From an uncultured Bacteroidales bacterium (GTDB lineage Bacteria; Bacteroidota; Bacteroidia; Bacteroidales; UBA932), in the NCBI GenBank assembly GCA_944325445.1, contig CALVAG010000005.1, positions 93,152 to 157,151 on the forward strand: 64,000 nucleotides of DNA, read 5' to 3'. Positions within the stretch are counted from its first letter, which is position 1. Every line of letters starts with the position of its first letter. Positions 54,710 through 63,682 of this stretch are shown one piece after another. The notes under the pieces were generated by a model, which was not told the origin of the DNA, ran no database searches, and worked only from the letters and a program-made list of their open reading frames with translations. The position numbers and the translations under genes are program-made.

Positions 54710-55570
54710 CTAAACCGGAATCCATTCGATATCCTTGTCCCGCCGCCAGTATGTGAGTTGTTTTTTCGCATAGCGGCGGGAATTTCTTTTAATAAGTTCT
54801 ACAGCTTTATCGAGAGAGACTTTCCCGTCTATATAATCGAAGAGCTCCCTGTAACCCACGGTATTGAGCGCCGGACGCTCCCTGAGCGGCAAGAGCGAAA
54901 TCACCTCATCGAGAAGTCCCCGTTCCATCATCAGATCCACCCTTCTGTCTATTCTTCCGTAAAGTTGTTCCCGCTCCCTTGTAAGCAGCACTTTTCTGAT
55001 TTCGAACGGCCGTTGCTTTACGGCATGGCTTTTCCAATCGGAAAATTTCCTGCCGGTCTGCAACGTTACTTCCACGGCTCTTATAACCCTCTGCCTGTTG
55101 GTCAATTCTATCGTTTCATACGAAACGGGATCTATCTCTTTCAACTGTGCTGCAAGGGACTCCACCCCTTCCGTTTCCGCACGCATTGTAAGTTCCTTCC
55201 TGAGTCTCTGGTCTGCCGGAGGGAAATCGTCAAGTCCGTTGCAAAGGGCATCTGCATAAAGCCCGGAACCACCTGCCATAACTATTGTAGAATGACTTTT
55301 GAAGAGCTCTTCCAAAAGGGAGAGGGCCTCTATTTCATATCTGCCGGCGGTAAAATAATCGTTGACGGAATGGGAAAAGACAAAATAGTGCCTGACTCTC
55401 TCCAACTGTTCGGGAGATGGCGGCGCCGTGCCGATTTTCAACTCTTTATAAACCTGGCGGGAATCGCATGAAACTACGGGAGAGCCGCATTCGAGCGCCC
55501 TCTCGATGGCGAAATCAGTCTTGCCCACGGCTGTCGGGCCCAATATTATAAGAAGCAGCGGCTTTCCCAT
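54710..55570 (-). CDS. miaA: tRNA dimethylallyltransferase MiaA
   Basis: Adds a dimethylallyl group to A37 of tRNAs that read UNN codons. The 286-residue protein has the P-loop GPTAVGKTD (11-19), DSRQVYKELKIGTA, LNTVGYRELFDYIDG and RRYAKKQLTYWRRD. The first Met directly follows the stop of the upstream PRiA4_ORF3-like gene, so translation is probably coupled. A small stem (TCCGG-CTAAA-CCGGA, 54705-54719) spans its end without a T-run. Confidence 0.94.
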   Translation of the reverse strand: MGKPLLLIILGPTAVGKTDFAIERALECGSPVVSCDSRQVYKELKIGTAPPSPEQLERVRHYFVFSHSVNDYFTAGRYEIEALSLLEELFKSHSTIVMAGGSGLYADALCNGLDDFPPADQRLRKELTMRAETEGVESLAAQLKEIDPVSYETIELTNRQRVIRAVEVTLQTGRKFSDWKSHAVKQRPFEIRKVLLTREREQLYGRIDRRVDLMMERGLLDEVISLLPLRERPALNTVGYRELFDYIDGKVSLDKAVELIKRNSRRYAKKQLTYWRRDKDIEWIPV

Positions 55571-56068
55571 TTAAACAGACTCCTCATTCTCCGGGAGTTC
55601 ATCTTCATCTATGGCCGTTCCCTCCATATTTTCCGAAAAAGATTCGCCTATCTGGTCAAAATCTTCGTATCCTTTGGCAAATTGCTCCGGATTACGCCCT
55701 TTTTCCGCGACAAGACGCGGATACGATATTCTCGGCAACTCTTCCGACGTTTCCATAAAATCGAACCGGATGCAGCGGCTGCGCTTCAAATCGAATATAT
55801 ACAGAAGCTCCACTTCACCGCGTTTTTTAACGGCACGTTCAATCGTAACTTCATCCATCGAACCATCTCCCATATCGAACAGGCCGTACTCGGATTTCAT
55901 CTCTCCGTATTTGTCCACCCCTCTGAAAACGACCATTTGGTCAGGAGAGAATCCCAAATCGTTTACAAGAAATTCATTAAACTCATAAAGAGTCGTGGTG
56001 CCCTCCACTTCATATTCTCTCATAAAGACCTTGCTGCCCGGTATCGAGGCTTTGAATTTGTATATCAT
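55571..56068 (-). CDS. PRiA4_ORF3-like (IS1096 passenger TnpR family) protein
   Basis: 165 residues. The N-terminal MIYKFKASIPGSKVFMREYEV, then LYEFNEFLVNDLGFS and the LLYIFDLKRSRCIRFDF segment, match the plasmid pRiA4b ORF3-like fold, often labelled as a TnpR passenger of IS1096. The C-terminal third is acidic and low in complexity (DEDELPENEESV). There is no transposase, inverted repeat or target duplication here, so this is a chromosomal family member, not a transposon. Function unknown. It overlaps the LuxC-like gene by 4 bases and abuts miaA. Confidence 0.8.
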   Translation of the reverse strand: MIYKFKASIPGSKVFMREYEVEGTTTLYEFNEFLVNDLGFSPDQMVVFRGVDKYGEMKSEYGLFDMGDGSMDEVTIERAVKKRGEVELLYIFDLKRSRCIRFDFMETSEELPRISYPRLVAEKGRNPEQFAKGYEDFDQIGESFSENMEGTAIDEDELPENEESV

Positions 56069-57108
56069 AACGATTCGATTAAAAAGTTCATGGTATCTAT
56101 GTTGTCGGCATAATCTGTAATCAACGGAGATTGAGCCATACCAAAGATACGATATTTTTTTTGAATCGCGTCCAACTTTTCCGCAGCAAAATCGGCCAGT
56201 TCCTGCCCGGAATCGTAATAACGGTAGCCTATGAGCCCCATCGGCATTTTTGTTTCACTCTCTTCGGCCATTATAAAAAAGCCTCCGTCTGCAAACTCTC
56301 TCCCCTCCATCCCATATATAGCCCTGATTCTTTTATAACTGTTCATATAGGCAGGATTCCGGGAGACCAGGGACTCCCCGTTTTTCAATTCATCTATCAA
56401 TCCGGAAATTTCCGTACCGCGTTTTATGAGAAAGTAACTTATGCTGCGGCATCCCATGCCGAAGTAGAGAAACACATCATTTGCCAGACCGTCCAGCCTC
56501 CCGATATTTTCATTATCGATAACGGCATAGCTGAATCTGCTGCCTCTTGCAAGAAGCGGCTTCTCACCCAATTTTACGGCAATTGCAGCCTTCGCTTCAT
56601 CTCCGCCCGTAGCGATTACCGCATCTGCGCCGGATAAAAGATTAAGATAATCGTAATCTGCATCTTTGGATAGAATAAACTCCGCACGACTTTTCCACCT
56701 GCCGTCGATTTCGCATAGAAGCGAAAATATCGCAGGCAGCAAAATCCTGTCCTTCGAGGAGAGTTTTATTACGGCGCACGCCCCGGATGCCATAACAGTC
56801 AGAAAATCGTGAAATCCCACAAGAGGGATGTTGCCGGCCATTACTATTCCGACACATTTTCCGGAGAATGCATCGTCTGACGGAAGGGGGTAATCATTCA
56901 TCCATCCGGATAATTTGTCATACGACAGGAACTGAGATGTTATAGCACTGATAGCATATCGTTGCATCGATGGGGTAAAAAACTGATTCTCAGCATAAGC
57001 AAGTTCTACCGCCCTATCCAGCCCCGCTAATTTGCGATAGCCTCCCAGCCACTCTTGCAAGAGAATTCCGAGAGTTGAAAAATCGTTCAAAAACCCTGAT
57101 TGAGACAT
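56065..57108 (-). CDS. LuxC-like acyl-CoA reductase family protein
   Basis: 347-residue aldehyde-dehydrogenase-fold protein related to LuxC. The NAD-type motif MAGNIPLVGFHDFL starts at 90, the glycine-rich turn ATGGDEA is near 166, and Cys220 in FGMGCRSIS is the probable catalytic thiol. LuxC itself makes fatty aldehydes for light, but no lux genes are present; non-luminous Bacteroidota often keep a member of unknown substrate. First gene of the tri-cistron with PRiA4_ORF3-like and miaA. The promoter box ends 4 bases before the start codon, so the mRNA may be leaderless. Confidence 0.85.
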   Translation of the reverse strand: MSQSGFLNDFSTLGILLQEWLGGYRKLAGLDRAVELAYAENQFFTPSMQRYAISAITSQFLSYDKLSGWMNDYPLPSDDAFSGKCVGIVMAGNIPLVGFHDFLTVMASGACAVIKLSSKDRILLPAIFSLLCEIDGRWKSRAEFILSKDADYDYLNLLSGADAVIATGGDEAKAAIAVKLGEKPLLARGSRFSYAVIDNENIGRLDGLANDVFLYFGMGCRSISYFLIKRGTEISGLIDELKNGESLVSRNPAYMNSYKRIRAIYGMEGREFADGGFFIMAEESETKMPMGLIGYRYYDSGQELADFAAEKLDAIQKKYRIFGMAQSPLITDYADNIDTMNFLIESL

Positions 57109-57109
57109 A

Positions 57110-57140
57110 TTGCAAAATTACAAAAAAGAGGCTACTTTTA
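57110..57140 (+). promoter_or_regulatory. Promoter of the yigZ-pyrB-pyrI unit
   Basis: TTG (57110-57112), a 20-base spacer, TACTTTTA (57133-57140; one mismatch to TAnnTTTG). Transcription should begin near 57146, just before the ATG at 57150. It overlaps the divergent luxC-like promoter almost completely. Confidence 0.5.
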
Positions 57141-57144
57141 CAAT
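57113..57144 (-). promoter_or_regulatory. Promoter of the luxC-like unit
   Basis: On the minus strand ATTG (57144-57141), a 20-base spacer, TAATTTTG (57120-57113). The -7 box is a full match; the -33 has one mismatch. It ends 4 bases before the ATG at 57108, implying a leaderless mRNA. Confidence 0.55.
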
Positions 57145-57149
57145 TTGGT

Positions 57150-57782
57150 ATGGAGAGAGAGACGAACCCCGATTTCGACCGCTACAAAAGCATAGCGGCA
57201 GTTTCGGCCGGGATCTACAAAGATAACGGCAGCCGGTTTCTGGCCTTTGCTTTCCCTGTGGAATCGGAAGAGGAGGTAAAAGAGAATATTTCGCAATTGA
57301 AACGGGAATATTTCGATGCGCGGCATCACTGTTATGCCTACAGAATAGGTTACAATGGCGCCTTATGGAGAATAAACGATGACGGAGAACCCTCTTCTAC
57401 AGCCGGCAGACCCATATACGGGCAAATTCTCTCCAACGAATTAAGCGATATCCTTGTTGTCGTAGTGAGATACTTCGGCGGAATAAAATTGGGCGTACCC
57501 GGATTGATAAGAGCATATAAAAGTGCAACGGCCGATGCGATTGCAAATGCTTCCATCATAGAGAAAGTGGCAAAAACGCCTTTCAGAATCCATTTCGGCT
57601 ACGCACAGATGAACAATGTAATGAAACTGCTTAAAGAGATGCAGATAACGGCAGACAGGAGAGAGTTCGGACTGGATTGCACGATGGATGTGAATATTCC
57701 TTTAAGCGAAACCGTAAAGTTCACTGAGGCCATAGAGAAGATTGAAGGAACTAAACTATCAGATATATGCCAAAAAGTTTAA
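57150..57782 (+). CDS. yigZ: YigZ/IMPACT family protein
   Basis: 210-residue UPF0029 protein. The IMPACT N-terminal domain is recognised by [45 protein letters not shown] and [21 protein letters not shown]; a ferredoxin-like C-terminal domain follows. Relatives bind nucleic acid or ribosomes, but the bacterial role is not settled. The frame opens at 57075, but I use the ATG at 57150 because it fits the promoter and homologues. It overlaps pyrB by 16 bases. Confidence 0.92.
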   Translation: MERETNPDFDRYKSIAAVSAGIYKDNGSRFLAFAFPVESEEEVKENISQLKREYFDARHHCYAYRIGYNGALWRINDDGEPSSTAGRPIYGQILSNELSDILVVVVRYFGGIKLGVPGLIRAYKSATADAIANASIIEKVAKTPFRIHFGYAQMNNVMKLLKEMQITADRREFGLDCTMDVNIPLSETVKFTEAIEKIEGTKLSDICQKV

Positions 57783-58672
57783 TATCTATTCACGACTTTA
57801 CAAAAGAGGAGATTCTCCACATTTTGGATGTCGCAAAGGAGTTTGAGGCAAACAAAACCCAACCCATATTGAGAGATAAAATAGTGGCTACGCTATTTTT
57901 TGAACCGTCCACAAGAACAAGGCTCAGCTTCGAAACGGCAGCCAACAGGCTGGGCGCCCGGGTAATAGGCTTTTCCGATGCCGTAAATACAAGTGTCAGC
58001 AAGGGTGAGACTCTTAAAGACACCATAAAAATGGTATCCAATTATGTAGACATTATTATAATACGCCACCCGCTGGAGGGAAGTTCAAGATATGCATCCG
58101 AAGTGGCATCCGTACCGGTTATAAATGCCGGAGACGGCGCCAACCAGCACCCTTCGCAGACCTTATTGGATCTTTATACAATAAGGCAGACACAGGGGCG
58201 TCTCGACAATATAGATATTAACATGGTCGGAGATTTGAAGTATGGCAGAACCGTCCATTCCCTGCTTCAGGCGCTTTCGCACTTTTCTCCGAAATTTACA
58301 TTTACCGCTCCGGAAGAGTTGAAAATGCCGCAGGAATATAAGATATTTCTCGACAAAAAAGGTATTCCGTACAAGGAGACCACAGACCTTTCCGAAGGCA
58401 TCAATGATACCGACATCCTCTACATGACCCGTGTACAGCAGGAGCGCTTTACAGACATAATGGAGTACGAAAAGGTTAAAAACTGCTACAGCCTTACTGC
58501 AGACATGCTGAAGGGGGCAAGAAAAAACATGAAAATACTCCATCCGCTTCCCCGTATAAATGAAATAGCCCAGGATGTAGACGACACTCCGCACGCATAT
58601 TATTTCAAACAGGCGGAAAACGGCGTATATGTAAGAATGGCCATAATAGCTTATTTACTGGGATACAAATAG
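57767..58672 (+). CDS. pyrB: Aspartate carbamoyltransferase, catalytic chain
   Basis: Joins carbamoyl phosphate and aspartate in pyrimidine synthesis. The 301-residue protein has the carbamoyl-phosphate motif STRTR (48-52), the [17 protein letters not shown] block and the aspartate-domain MTRVQQERF and HPLPRINEI. The ATG overlaps the end of yigZ by 16 bases. pyrI follows 15 bases on, so a regulated holoenzyme is expected. Confidence 0.96.
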   Translation: MPKSLISIHDFTKEEILHILDVAKEFEANKTQPILRDKIVATLFFEPSTRTRLSFETAANRLGARVIGFSDAVNTSVSKGETLKDTIKMVSNYVDIIIIRHPLEGSSRYASEVASVPVINAGDGANQHPSQTLLDLYTIRQTQGRLDNIDINMVGDLKYGRTVHSLLQALSHFSPKFTFTAPEELKMPQEYKIFLDKKGIPYKETTDLSEGINDTDILYMTRVQQERFTDIMEYEKVKNCYSLTADMLKGARKNMKILHPLPRINEIAQDVDDTPHAYYFKQAENGVYVRMAIIAYLLGYK

Positions 58673-58687
58673 TTAAATTTGACAGAT

Positions 58688-59164
58688 ATGGAAAACGGAA
58701 TAAGAAAAGAGCTAAAAGTAAGCGCAATAGAGAACGGAACAGTTTTAGACCATATTCCGTCAAGCCAACTTTTCAAGGTCATACGCATTCTCAATCTCGA
58801 CGATTGCAAGAATCAGATAACATTCGGCACGAACCTGGAGAGCAAACTTCTGGGCAAGAAGGCCATAATAAAGGTTTCCGACAGATATTTCGCAGATGAC
58901 GAAATAAATAAAATAGCACTTGTAGCCCCGCAGGCAAAGATAAATATTATAAAAAACTTTGAAGTGGTTGAAAAAAAGGTTATCTCTGTACCGAAAAACA
59001 TTACAGGAATCGTAAAATGCGGCAACCCCAAGTGTATTACGAACCACCAGCCGGTAACGACAAAATTCAGCACGGTTACGTTGGACAACGGCAAATTTTC
59101 ACTTCACTGCCACTATTGCGAAAAGGATACCCTATCCGACAATATGATAATATCGTCAAATTAA
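58688..59164 (+). CDS. pyrI: Aspartate carbamoyltransferase, regulatory chain
   Basis: Binds CTP and ATP and holds the catalytic trimers. The 158-residue protein has the N-terminal allosteric domain (IENGTVLDHIPSSQLFKVIRIL) and a C-terminal zinc site with all four Cys: C111, C116 (CGNPKC), C141 and C144 (CHYC). I take the ATG at 58688; the frame extends three codons to a TTG. Feedback control of pyrimidine synthesis is thus likely here. Confidence 0.96.
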   Translation: MENGIRKELKVSAIENGTVLDHIPSSQLFKVIRILNLDDCKNQITFGTNLESKLLGKKAIIKVSDRYFADDEINKIALVAPQAKINIIKNFEVVEKKVISVPKNITGIVKCGNPKCITNHQPVTTKFSTVTLDNGKFSLHCHYCEKDTLSDNMIISSN

Positions 59165-59225
59165 CGTACCAGATAAAACGAAACAGATAACATCTAAAAA
59201 ATAACTTATTATAAAACAAAAAATC

Positions 59226-60311
59226 ATGAAACAGGCACATAACTTCAACGCAGGGCCTTGCGTTTTACCTAAACCGGCCATTGAGTCTGCCATTGCAGCC
59301 ATAAGAGATTTTGACAATACAGGAATCGGAATTCTCGAGATTTCGCACCGTTCGGCAGGTTGGGAAAGAATAATGAAGGAGACAGAACAGCTCTGGCGTG
59401 AGTTATTGAATATTCCTGACGAGTATGCGATTCTGCTGTTGGGAGGCGGAGCATCCACACAATTCTTTACAGTACCGGCAAATCTGCTGAACAAAAAAGC
59501 CGCTTACCTGCAGACAGGCGTATGGGCTAAAAAAGCCATAAAGGAGGCCAAATTCTATGGCGAGGTGGAAGTCGTAGCTTCATCTGAAGACAAGACCTAC
59601 TCTTATATTCCCAAAGGATATAAAATACCCACAGATGCAGATTACTTCCACATTACGACCAACAATACAATCTACGGCACCGAAATAAAAGAGGATATAG
59701 ATTCACCTATTCCATTGGTAGCCGATATGTCATCCGATATAATGAGCCGTCCGGTGGATATTAGAAAATACGCTTTGATCTATGGAGGCGCACAAAAGAA
59801 TGTAGGTCCTGCAGGAGTGACATTCGTTATCGTACGCAAGGATATCCTTGGCAAGGTTGAGAGAAAACTCCAGACTATGGTAGACTACAGAACCCATATA
59901 GGAGAAGAGGGGAAAAACAGTTCAATGTTCAACACCCCGCCGGTATTCTCGATTTTTGTCATGCATGAGACTCTCAAATGGGTCAAGGAAATGGGCGGAG
60001 TAGAGGCGATGAACAAGATAAACAAGGAAAAAGCCGCCATGTTATATGAAGAAATCGACAGAAATTCCCTTTTCGTAGGAACTGCGGCAAAAGAGGACCG
60101 CTCAATCATGAACGTGTGCTTTGTAATGGCACCGGGCAAAGAGGCTCTTCAGGATGAATTCCTCAATTATGCAAAGGAAAAGGGTATGGTAGGCATCAAA
60201 GGCCACCGTTCTGTAGGAGGATTCAGGGCTTCTATCTATAATGCGTGTCCGGTAGAGAGCGTAAAGGCACTTATCGCATGTATGCAGGATTTCGAAAAAT
60301 TACACAAATAA
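59226..60311 (+). CDS. serC: Phosphoserine aminotransferase
   Basis: PLP enzyme making phosphoserine from 3-phosphohydroxypyruvate; also works in PLP synthesis. The 361-residue protein starts [17 protein letters not shown] and has [19 protein letters not shown], the PLP lysine Lys191 in [13 protein letters not shown], and [12 protein letters not shown] at the end. The 61-base gap upstream is A-rich with no clear consensus promoter. serA follows after 13 bases. Confidence 0.96.
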   Translation: MKQAHNFNAGPCVLPKPAIESAIAAIRDFDNTGIGILEISHRSAGWERIMKETEQLWRELLNIPDEYAILLLGGGASTQFFTVPANLLNKKAAYLQTGVWAKKAIKEAKFYGEVEVVASSEDKTYSYIPKGYKIPTDADYFHITTNNTIYGTEIKEDIDSPIPLVADMSSDIMSRPVDIRKYALIYGGAQKNVGPAGVTFVIVRKDILGKVERKLQTMVDYRTHIGEEGKNSSMFNTPPVFSIFVMHETLKWVKEMGGVEAMNKINKEKAAMLYEEIDRNSLFVGTAAKEDRSIMNVCFVMAPGKEALQDEFLNYAKEKGMVGIKGHRSVGGFRASIYNACPVESVKALIACMQDFEKLHK

Positions 60312-60324
60312 AAAAGGAAAGATT

Positions 60325-61245
60325 ATGAAAGTTCTTGTTGCTACAGAAAAACCTTTCTCAAAGGTTGCCGTAGATGGAATAAAAAAGATAGTAGAAGAGG
60401 CCGGATATACATTTGCCGCTCTCGAAAAATATACCGCCGTGTCTGAACTGCTGGATGCGGTAAAAGATGCGGATGCGCTCATCGTCCGGTCCGATAAAGT
60501 TACAAAAGAGGTCATAGATGCCGCTCCTTCGCTTAAAATTGTTGTAAGAGCAGGTGCCGGATACGATAATCTCGACCTTAAAGCATGTACGGAGAGGGGA
60601 ATCGTTGCAATGAACACCCCGGGGCAAAATTCGAATGCCGTTGCAGAACTTGCAATCTGCTTTATGATTTACATGTCGAGAAACCGGCTTACTCCGGGGA
60701 CAGGCAGCGAACTCAAAGGCAAGACACTTGGCATACAGGCTTACGGAAATGTAGGCCGTCTGGTTGCTTCGCATGCAAAGGGGTTCGGCATGAACATAAT
60801 GGCATTCGACCCGTTCGTCCCTGCCGAAGCCATTAGGCAGGACGGCGTTGCAGTTGCAAAAGACTTGAATGAACTCTACTCCAAATCAGATTTCATCTCA
60901 CTGCACATACCGGCTACCGAACAGACAAAGGGTTCCATAGGATATGCTTTGCTGAAACAGATGCCCAAGGGAGGATGCCTTGTGAACACCGCCCGTAAAG
61001 AGGTTATAAACGAGGAGGAGCTCGTAAAGGTATTGGAAGAACGGGAAGACCTGAAATATATAACGGATATCGCCGCAACAAATCAGGCTCTACTTGACGA
61101 AAAGTTCGGAAAGAGGGTATTTGCCACTCCTAAAAAGATGGGAGCGGAGACAGCGGAAGCAAATATAAATGCAGGATTGGCTGCTGCCAATCAGATTGTA
61201 AAGTTCTTCAAGGAGGGCTGCACAAAATTCCAGGTAAACAAATAA
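60325..61245 (+). CDS. serA: D-3-phosphoglycerate dehydrogenase, short (type III) form
   Basis: First step of serine synthesis. The 306-residue protein has no ACT domain. The NAD fold shows LGIQAYGNVGRLVASHAKG, and MPKGGCLVNTARKEVINEEEL carries the catalytic Arg region. The usual catalytic His (TPHxG) is replaced by Lys: TPKKMGAETAEA, Lys270. This Lys form is known from Entamoeba and Bacteroides enzymes. Lack of ACT implies no direct serine feedback by that route. Between serC and the DUF1015 gene. Confidence 0.94.
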   Translation: MKVLVATEKPFSKVAVDGIKKIVEEAGYTFAALEKYTAVSELLDAVKDADALIVRSDKVTKEVIDAAPSLKIVVRAGAGYDNLDLKACTERGIVAMNTPGQNSNAVAELAICFMIYMSRNRLTPGTGSELKGKTLGIQAYGNVGRLVASHAKGFGMNIMAFDPFVPAEAIRQDGVAVAKDLNELYSKSDFISLHIPATEQTKGSIGYALLKQMPKGGCLVNTARKEVINEEELVKVLEEREDLKYITDIAATNQALLDEKFGKRVFATPKKMGAETAEANINAGLAAANQIVKFFKEGCTKFQVNK

Positions 61246-61284
61246 GAGAGCTGAAAGGCCATAATAAAGAAAATAGATAATAGA

Positions 61285-62523
61285 ATGGTAAAAGTTAAAC
61301 CTTTTGCGGCACTCAGGCCGCCCAAAGCATATGCAAAAGAGGTTGCATCCAGACCGTATGACGTTCTGAATTCTCAGGAAGCCAAGGCTGAAGCAACAGA
61401 AAAGTCGCTTTTGCACATTATCAAACCTGAGATAGATTTCGACCCTATCATCGATGAGCACTCTCAACAGGCTTATGACAAGGCAATGGAGAACTTCAGG
61501 AAATGGCAGGAAAAAGGGTGGCTTGTACAGGATAAAAAAGAGAACTACTATGTATATGCCCAGACAATGGAGGGGCGTACGCAATACGGTCTGGTACTTT
61601 GTGCATATGTAGAAGACTATATGACCGGAAAGATAAAAAAACACGAACTTACAAGAAAAGACAAGGAAGAGGACCGGATGATTCACGTAAGGAATCAGAA
61701 TGCCAATATAGAACCTGTCTTCTTTGCATATCCGGACAATGCAGAAATCAACAAGATCGTCTCTGATGTCATAAAGGGTGAGCCGGAATATGATTTTGTT
61801 GCAGATGACGGATTCGGCCACCATTTCTGGGTTATAGACGATGAGAAGACCATAGAACGGATTACCGCTATTTTTGCAACCATTCCTGCATTTTACGTAG
61901 CTGACGGACACCATAGAACAGCTGCCGCCGCCCTGGTCGGAGAGGAAAAGAAGAGAAATAACCCCAATCACACCGGCAATGAGGAATACAACTACTTCAT
62001 GGCTGTGGCATTTCCGGAGAGCCACCTCAAAATTATAGATTACAACCGCGTTGTCAAGGATTTGAATGGCCTTACACCTGAAGAGTTCCTGGCTAAACTG
62101 TCGGAAGACTTTATTATAGAAAAGAAAGGGAAAGAGATATACGCACCTTCAGGTCTGCACAACTTCTCCCTTTACATGGGAGGAGAGTGGTACTCAATGC
62201 AGGCAAAAGAGGGAAGATACGACGATGCAGACCCTATAGGTGTTCTGGATGTCACTATCCTATCCAATTTGGTATTCGACAAACTGTTGGACATTAAAGA
62301 TTTGAGAACATCAAAACGAATCGATTTCGTTGGAGGGATAAGGGGATTGGGCGAGTTGAAAAGGCGTGTAGATTCAGGAGAGATGGTTGCGGCGTTCGCC
62401 CTCTATCCGGTTTCTATGAAACAGCTCATAGATATTGCCGATACAGGTAATATCATGCCGCCCAAGACAACATGGTTCGAACCTAAGTTAAGGAGCGGAC
62501 TTACAATCCATAAGTTGGATTGA
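61285..62523 (+). CDS. DUF1015 family protein
   Basis: 412 residues of the DUF1015 family, often found directly after serC-serA in Bacteroidota and Firmicutes, but of unknown biochemical role. Conserved-looking segments are KPFAALRPPKAYAKEVASRPYDVLNSQEA at the start (split here by no gap), EPVFFAYPD, YVADGHHRTAAAA (putative active-site His pair) and SKRIDFVGGIRGLGELKRRVDSGE. A kinase-like or serine-linked role has been suggested for the family, but the sequence alone does not show it. It ends at a shared terminator. Confidence 0.9.
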   Translation: MVKVKPFAALRPPKAYAKEVASRPYDVLNSQEAKAEATEKSLLHIIKPEIDFDPIIDEHSQQAYDKAMENFRKWQEKGWLVQDKKENYYVYAQTMEGRTQYGLVLCAYVEDYMTGKIKKHELTRKDKEEDRMIHVRNQNANIEPVFFAYPDNAEINKIVSDVIKGEPEYDFVADDGFGHHFWVIDDEKTIERITAIFATIPAFYVADGHHRTAAAALVGEEKKRNNPNHTGNEEYNYFMAVAFPESHLKIIDYNRVVKDLNGLTPEEFLAKLSEDFIIEKKGKEIYAPSGLHNFSLYMGGEWYSMQAKEGRYDDADPIGVLDVTILSNLVFDKLLDIKDLRTSKRIDFVGGIRGLGELKRRVDSGEMVAAFALYPVSMKQLIDIADTGNIMPPKTTWFEPKLRSGLTIHKLD

Positions 62524-62549
62524 CAGTCATCCTTTCACTGTTAAAACCG

Positions 62550-62583
62550 CGAGAGGGTGCCCTCCTTTTGGGTCACCCTCTCG
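62550..62583. terminator. Bidirectional hairpin terminator between DUF1015 and porin genes
   Basis: Ten-base stem CGAGAGGGTG / CACCCTCTCG (62550-62559 and 62574-62583) with an inner CCC/GGG. The minus-strand side runs into CGGTTTTAA, giving a T-run for the leftward porin transcript. The plus side has only TCTGTAT, so rightward termination is weaker. The porin stop is ~40 bases to the right. Confidence 0.7.
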
Positions 62584-62623
62584 TCTGTATAATGCAGAAC
62601 CGCATCTGTCCTTACGGCTGCTG

Positions 62624-63673
62624 TCAGAATGAAATAAGGAATTCAAATGTAAGTTTATTGTTGTCCATTTCGTCATTTTCATTGAATTCAGCCAAATCGT
62701 CACGTTTGAAATACTGCTCATAATCTATTCTGAAAAGGGCATTCAATTTCTTTACATTGACAATAAAATTCAGACCGGCCGTAATCCTGTTTACACCGAA
62801 CCCGTTGTCAAGGAAATCATATCCCATGGCATCCCAGCGCAATGCGGGCTCTATGCCGTTGAAAATTTTTCCGTTGCATTCGAATCTGTATGTAGACTGA
62901 ATATATGAAGCAAAGAGATCGCGCTCATCGAAATAGTTATATCTGTCCATTATTTCAGCCTCTATCTTGAATCTGTCCCTCTTATATCTTATATCCCATC
63001 CCCATATAAGATAATCCCGTTCCTCTATGGCAGATGTCCGATAGACTTTTGCAGTCGTTCTCAACCCGTTTTCCATACTTCCGAAAAGCAACCTTCCTCC
63101 GAATGTCGGCGGATTTACCCAAAGGGGGTTGTTTATCCCGCCTCCATTGTAGGCACCTGCCTCGATTGCAATCGGAAAGCCCTTTTCCTTTATACGATAA
63201 ACTATATTGATTCCCAAATCACGGGTGCTGAGGATATACTTCCCTATGAACGGACGGTTTGCAAACGAAAGTGCCGCCGGAGATGTCGTATAACTGTTGA
63301 AAATCGGCACGGAATTCTGCCCGAGAATTATTGAGAGCCTTTCGAAGGGTGTAAACTTTCCATACAGGTCCAGTACCTGGAATTCACCGTCACTGCTCAA
63401 TTCCACGACCGCCTTATAGGAGAAGAATGAAGTGACGACTCCTTTAAAACCTATTCTTGAATTTCTGACAGAGAATCTCGATGCACAATCCTCGGCATCG
63501 AACTCATATTTTGCCTTCAGTACGAATTCAGGCTGCAGCAATTTATTATAATCTGGGTCTGCGGAATTTTCAAGCCCCAAGGTATCGCGATTTACGGAAG
63601 CTTCAGCTGTTCCGGGAAAAGTAGAAAGAATTATTGTAAAAAATGATATTATCAGCAGAACTCTTTTTGGCAT
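62624..63673 (-). CDS. Outer-membrane porin (OprO/OprP-like beta-barrel)
   Basis: 349-residue predicted beta-barrel with a Sec signal (~1-25, FPGTAEAS). Amphipathic strands alternate through the whole length, e.g. FSYKAVVELSSDGEFQVLDLYGKF, GLRTTAKVYRTSAI and TAGLNFIVNVKKLNALFRIDYEQYF, and the end LTFEFLISF has a terminal Phe as OM barrels do. The KFTPFERLSIILGQNSVPIF segment is typical of phosphate-selective porin family members. Solute is unknown. The promoter region carries a dyad and a third half-site. Confidence 0.82.
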   Translation of the reverse strand: MPKRVLLIISFFTIILSTFPGTAEASVNRDTLGLENSADPDYNKLLQPEFVLKAKYEFDAEDCASRFSVRNSRIGFKGVVTSFFSYKAVVELSSDGEFQVLDLYGKFTPFERLSIILGQNSVPIFNSYTTSPAALSFANRPFIGKYILSTRDLGINIVYRIKEKGFPIAIEAGAYNGGGINNPLWVNPPTFGGRLLFGSMENGLRTTAKVYRTSAIEERDYLIWGWDIRYKRDRFKIEAEIMDRYNYFDERDLFASYIQSTYRFECNGKIFNGIEPALRWDAMGYDFLDNGFGVNRITAGLNFIVNVKKLNALFRIDYEQYFKRDDLAEFNENDEMDNNKLTFEFLISF

Positions 63674-63682
63674 AAATTTACA

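Noticed and set aside
55571..56068. IS1096-type mobile element.
   Set aside because: The family label comes from a passenger gene; there is no transposase, no terminal inverted repeat and no change in composition around it.
56065..57108. Bioluminescence operon because of the LuxC-like protein.
   Set aside because: No luxA, luxB, luxD or luxE genes are present; family members are widespread in non-luminous Bacteroidota.
59165..59225. Riboswitch or attenuator before serC.
   Set aside because: The 61-base gap is A-rich, shows no stable paired structure and no T-run.
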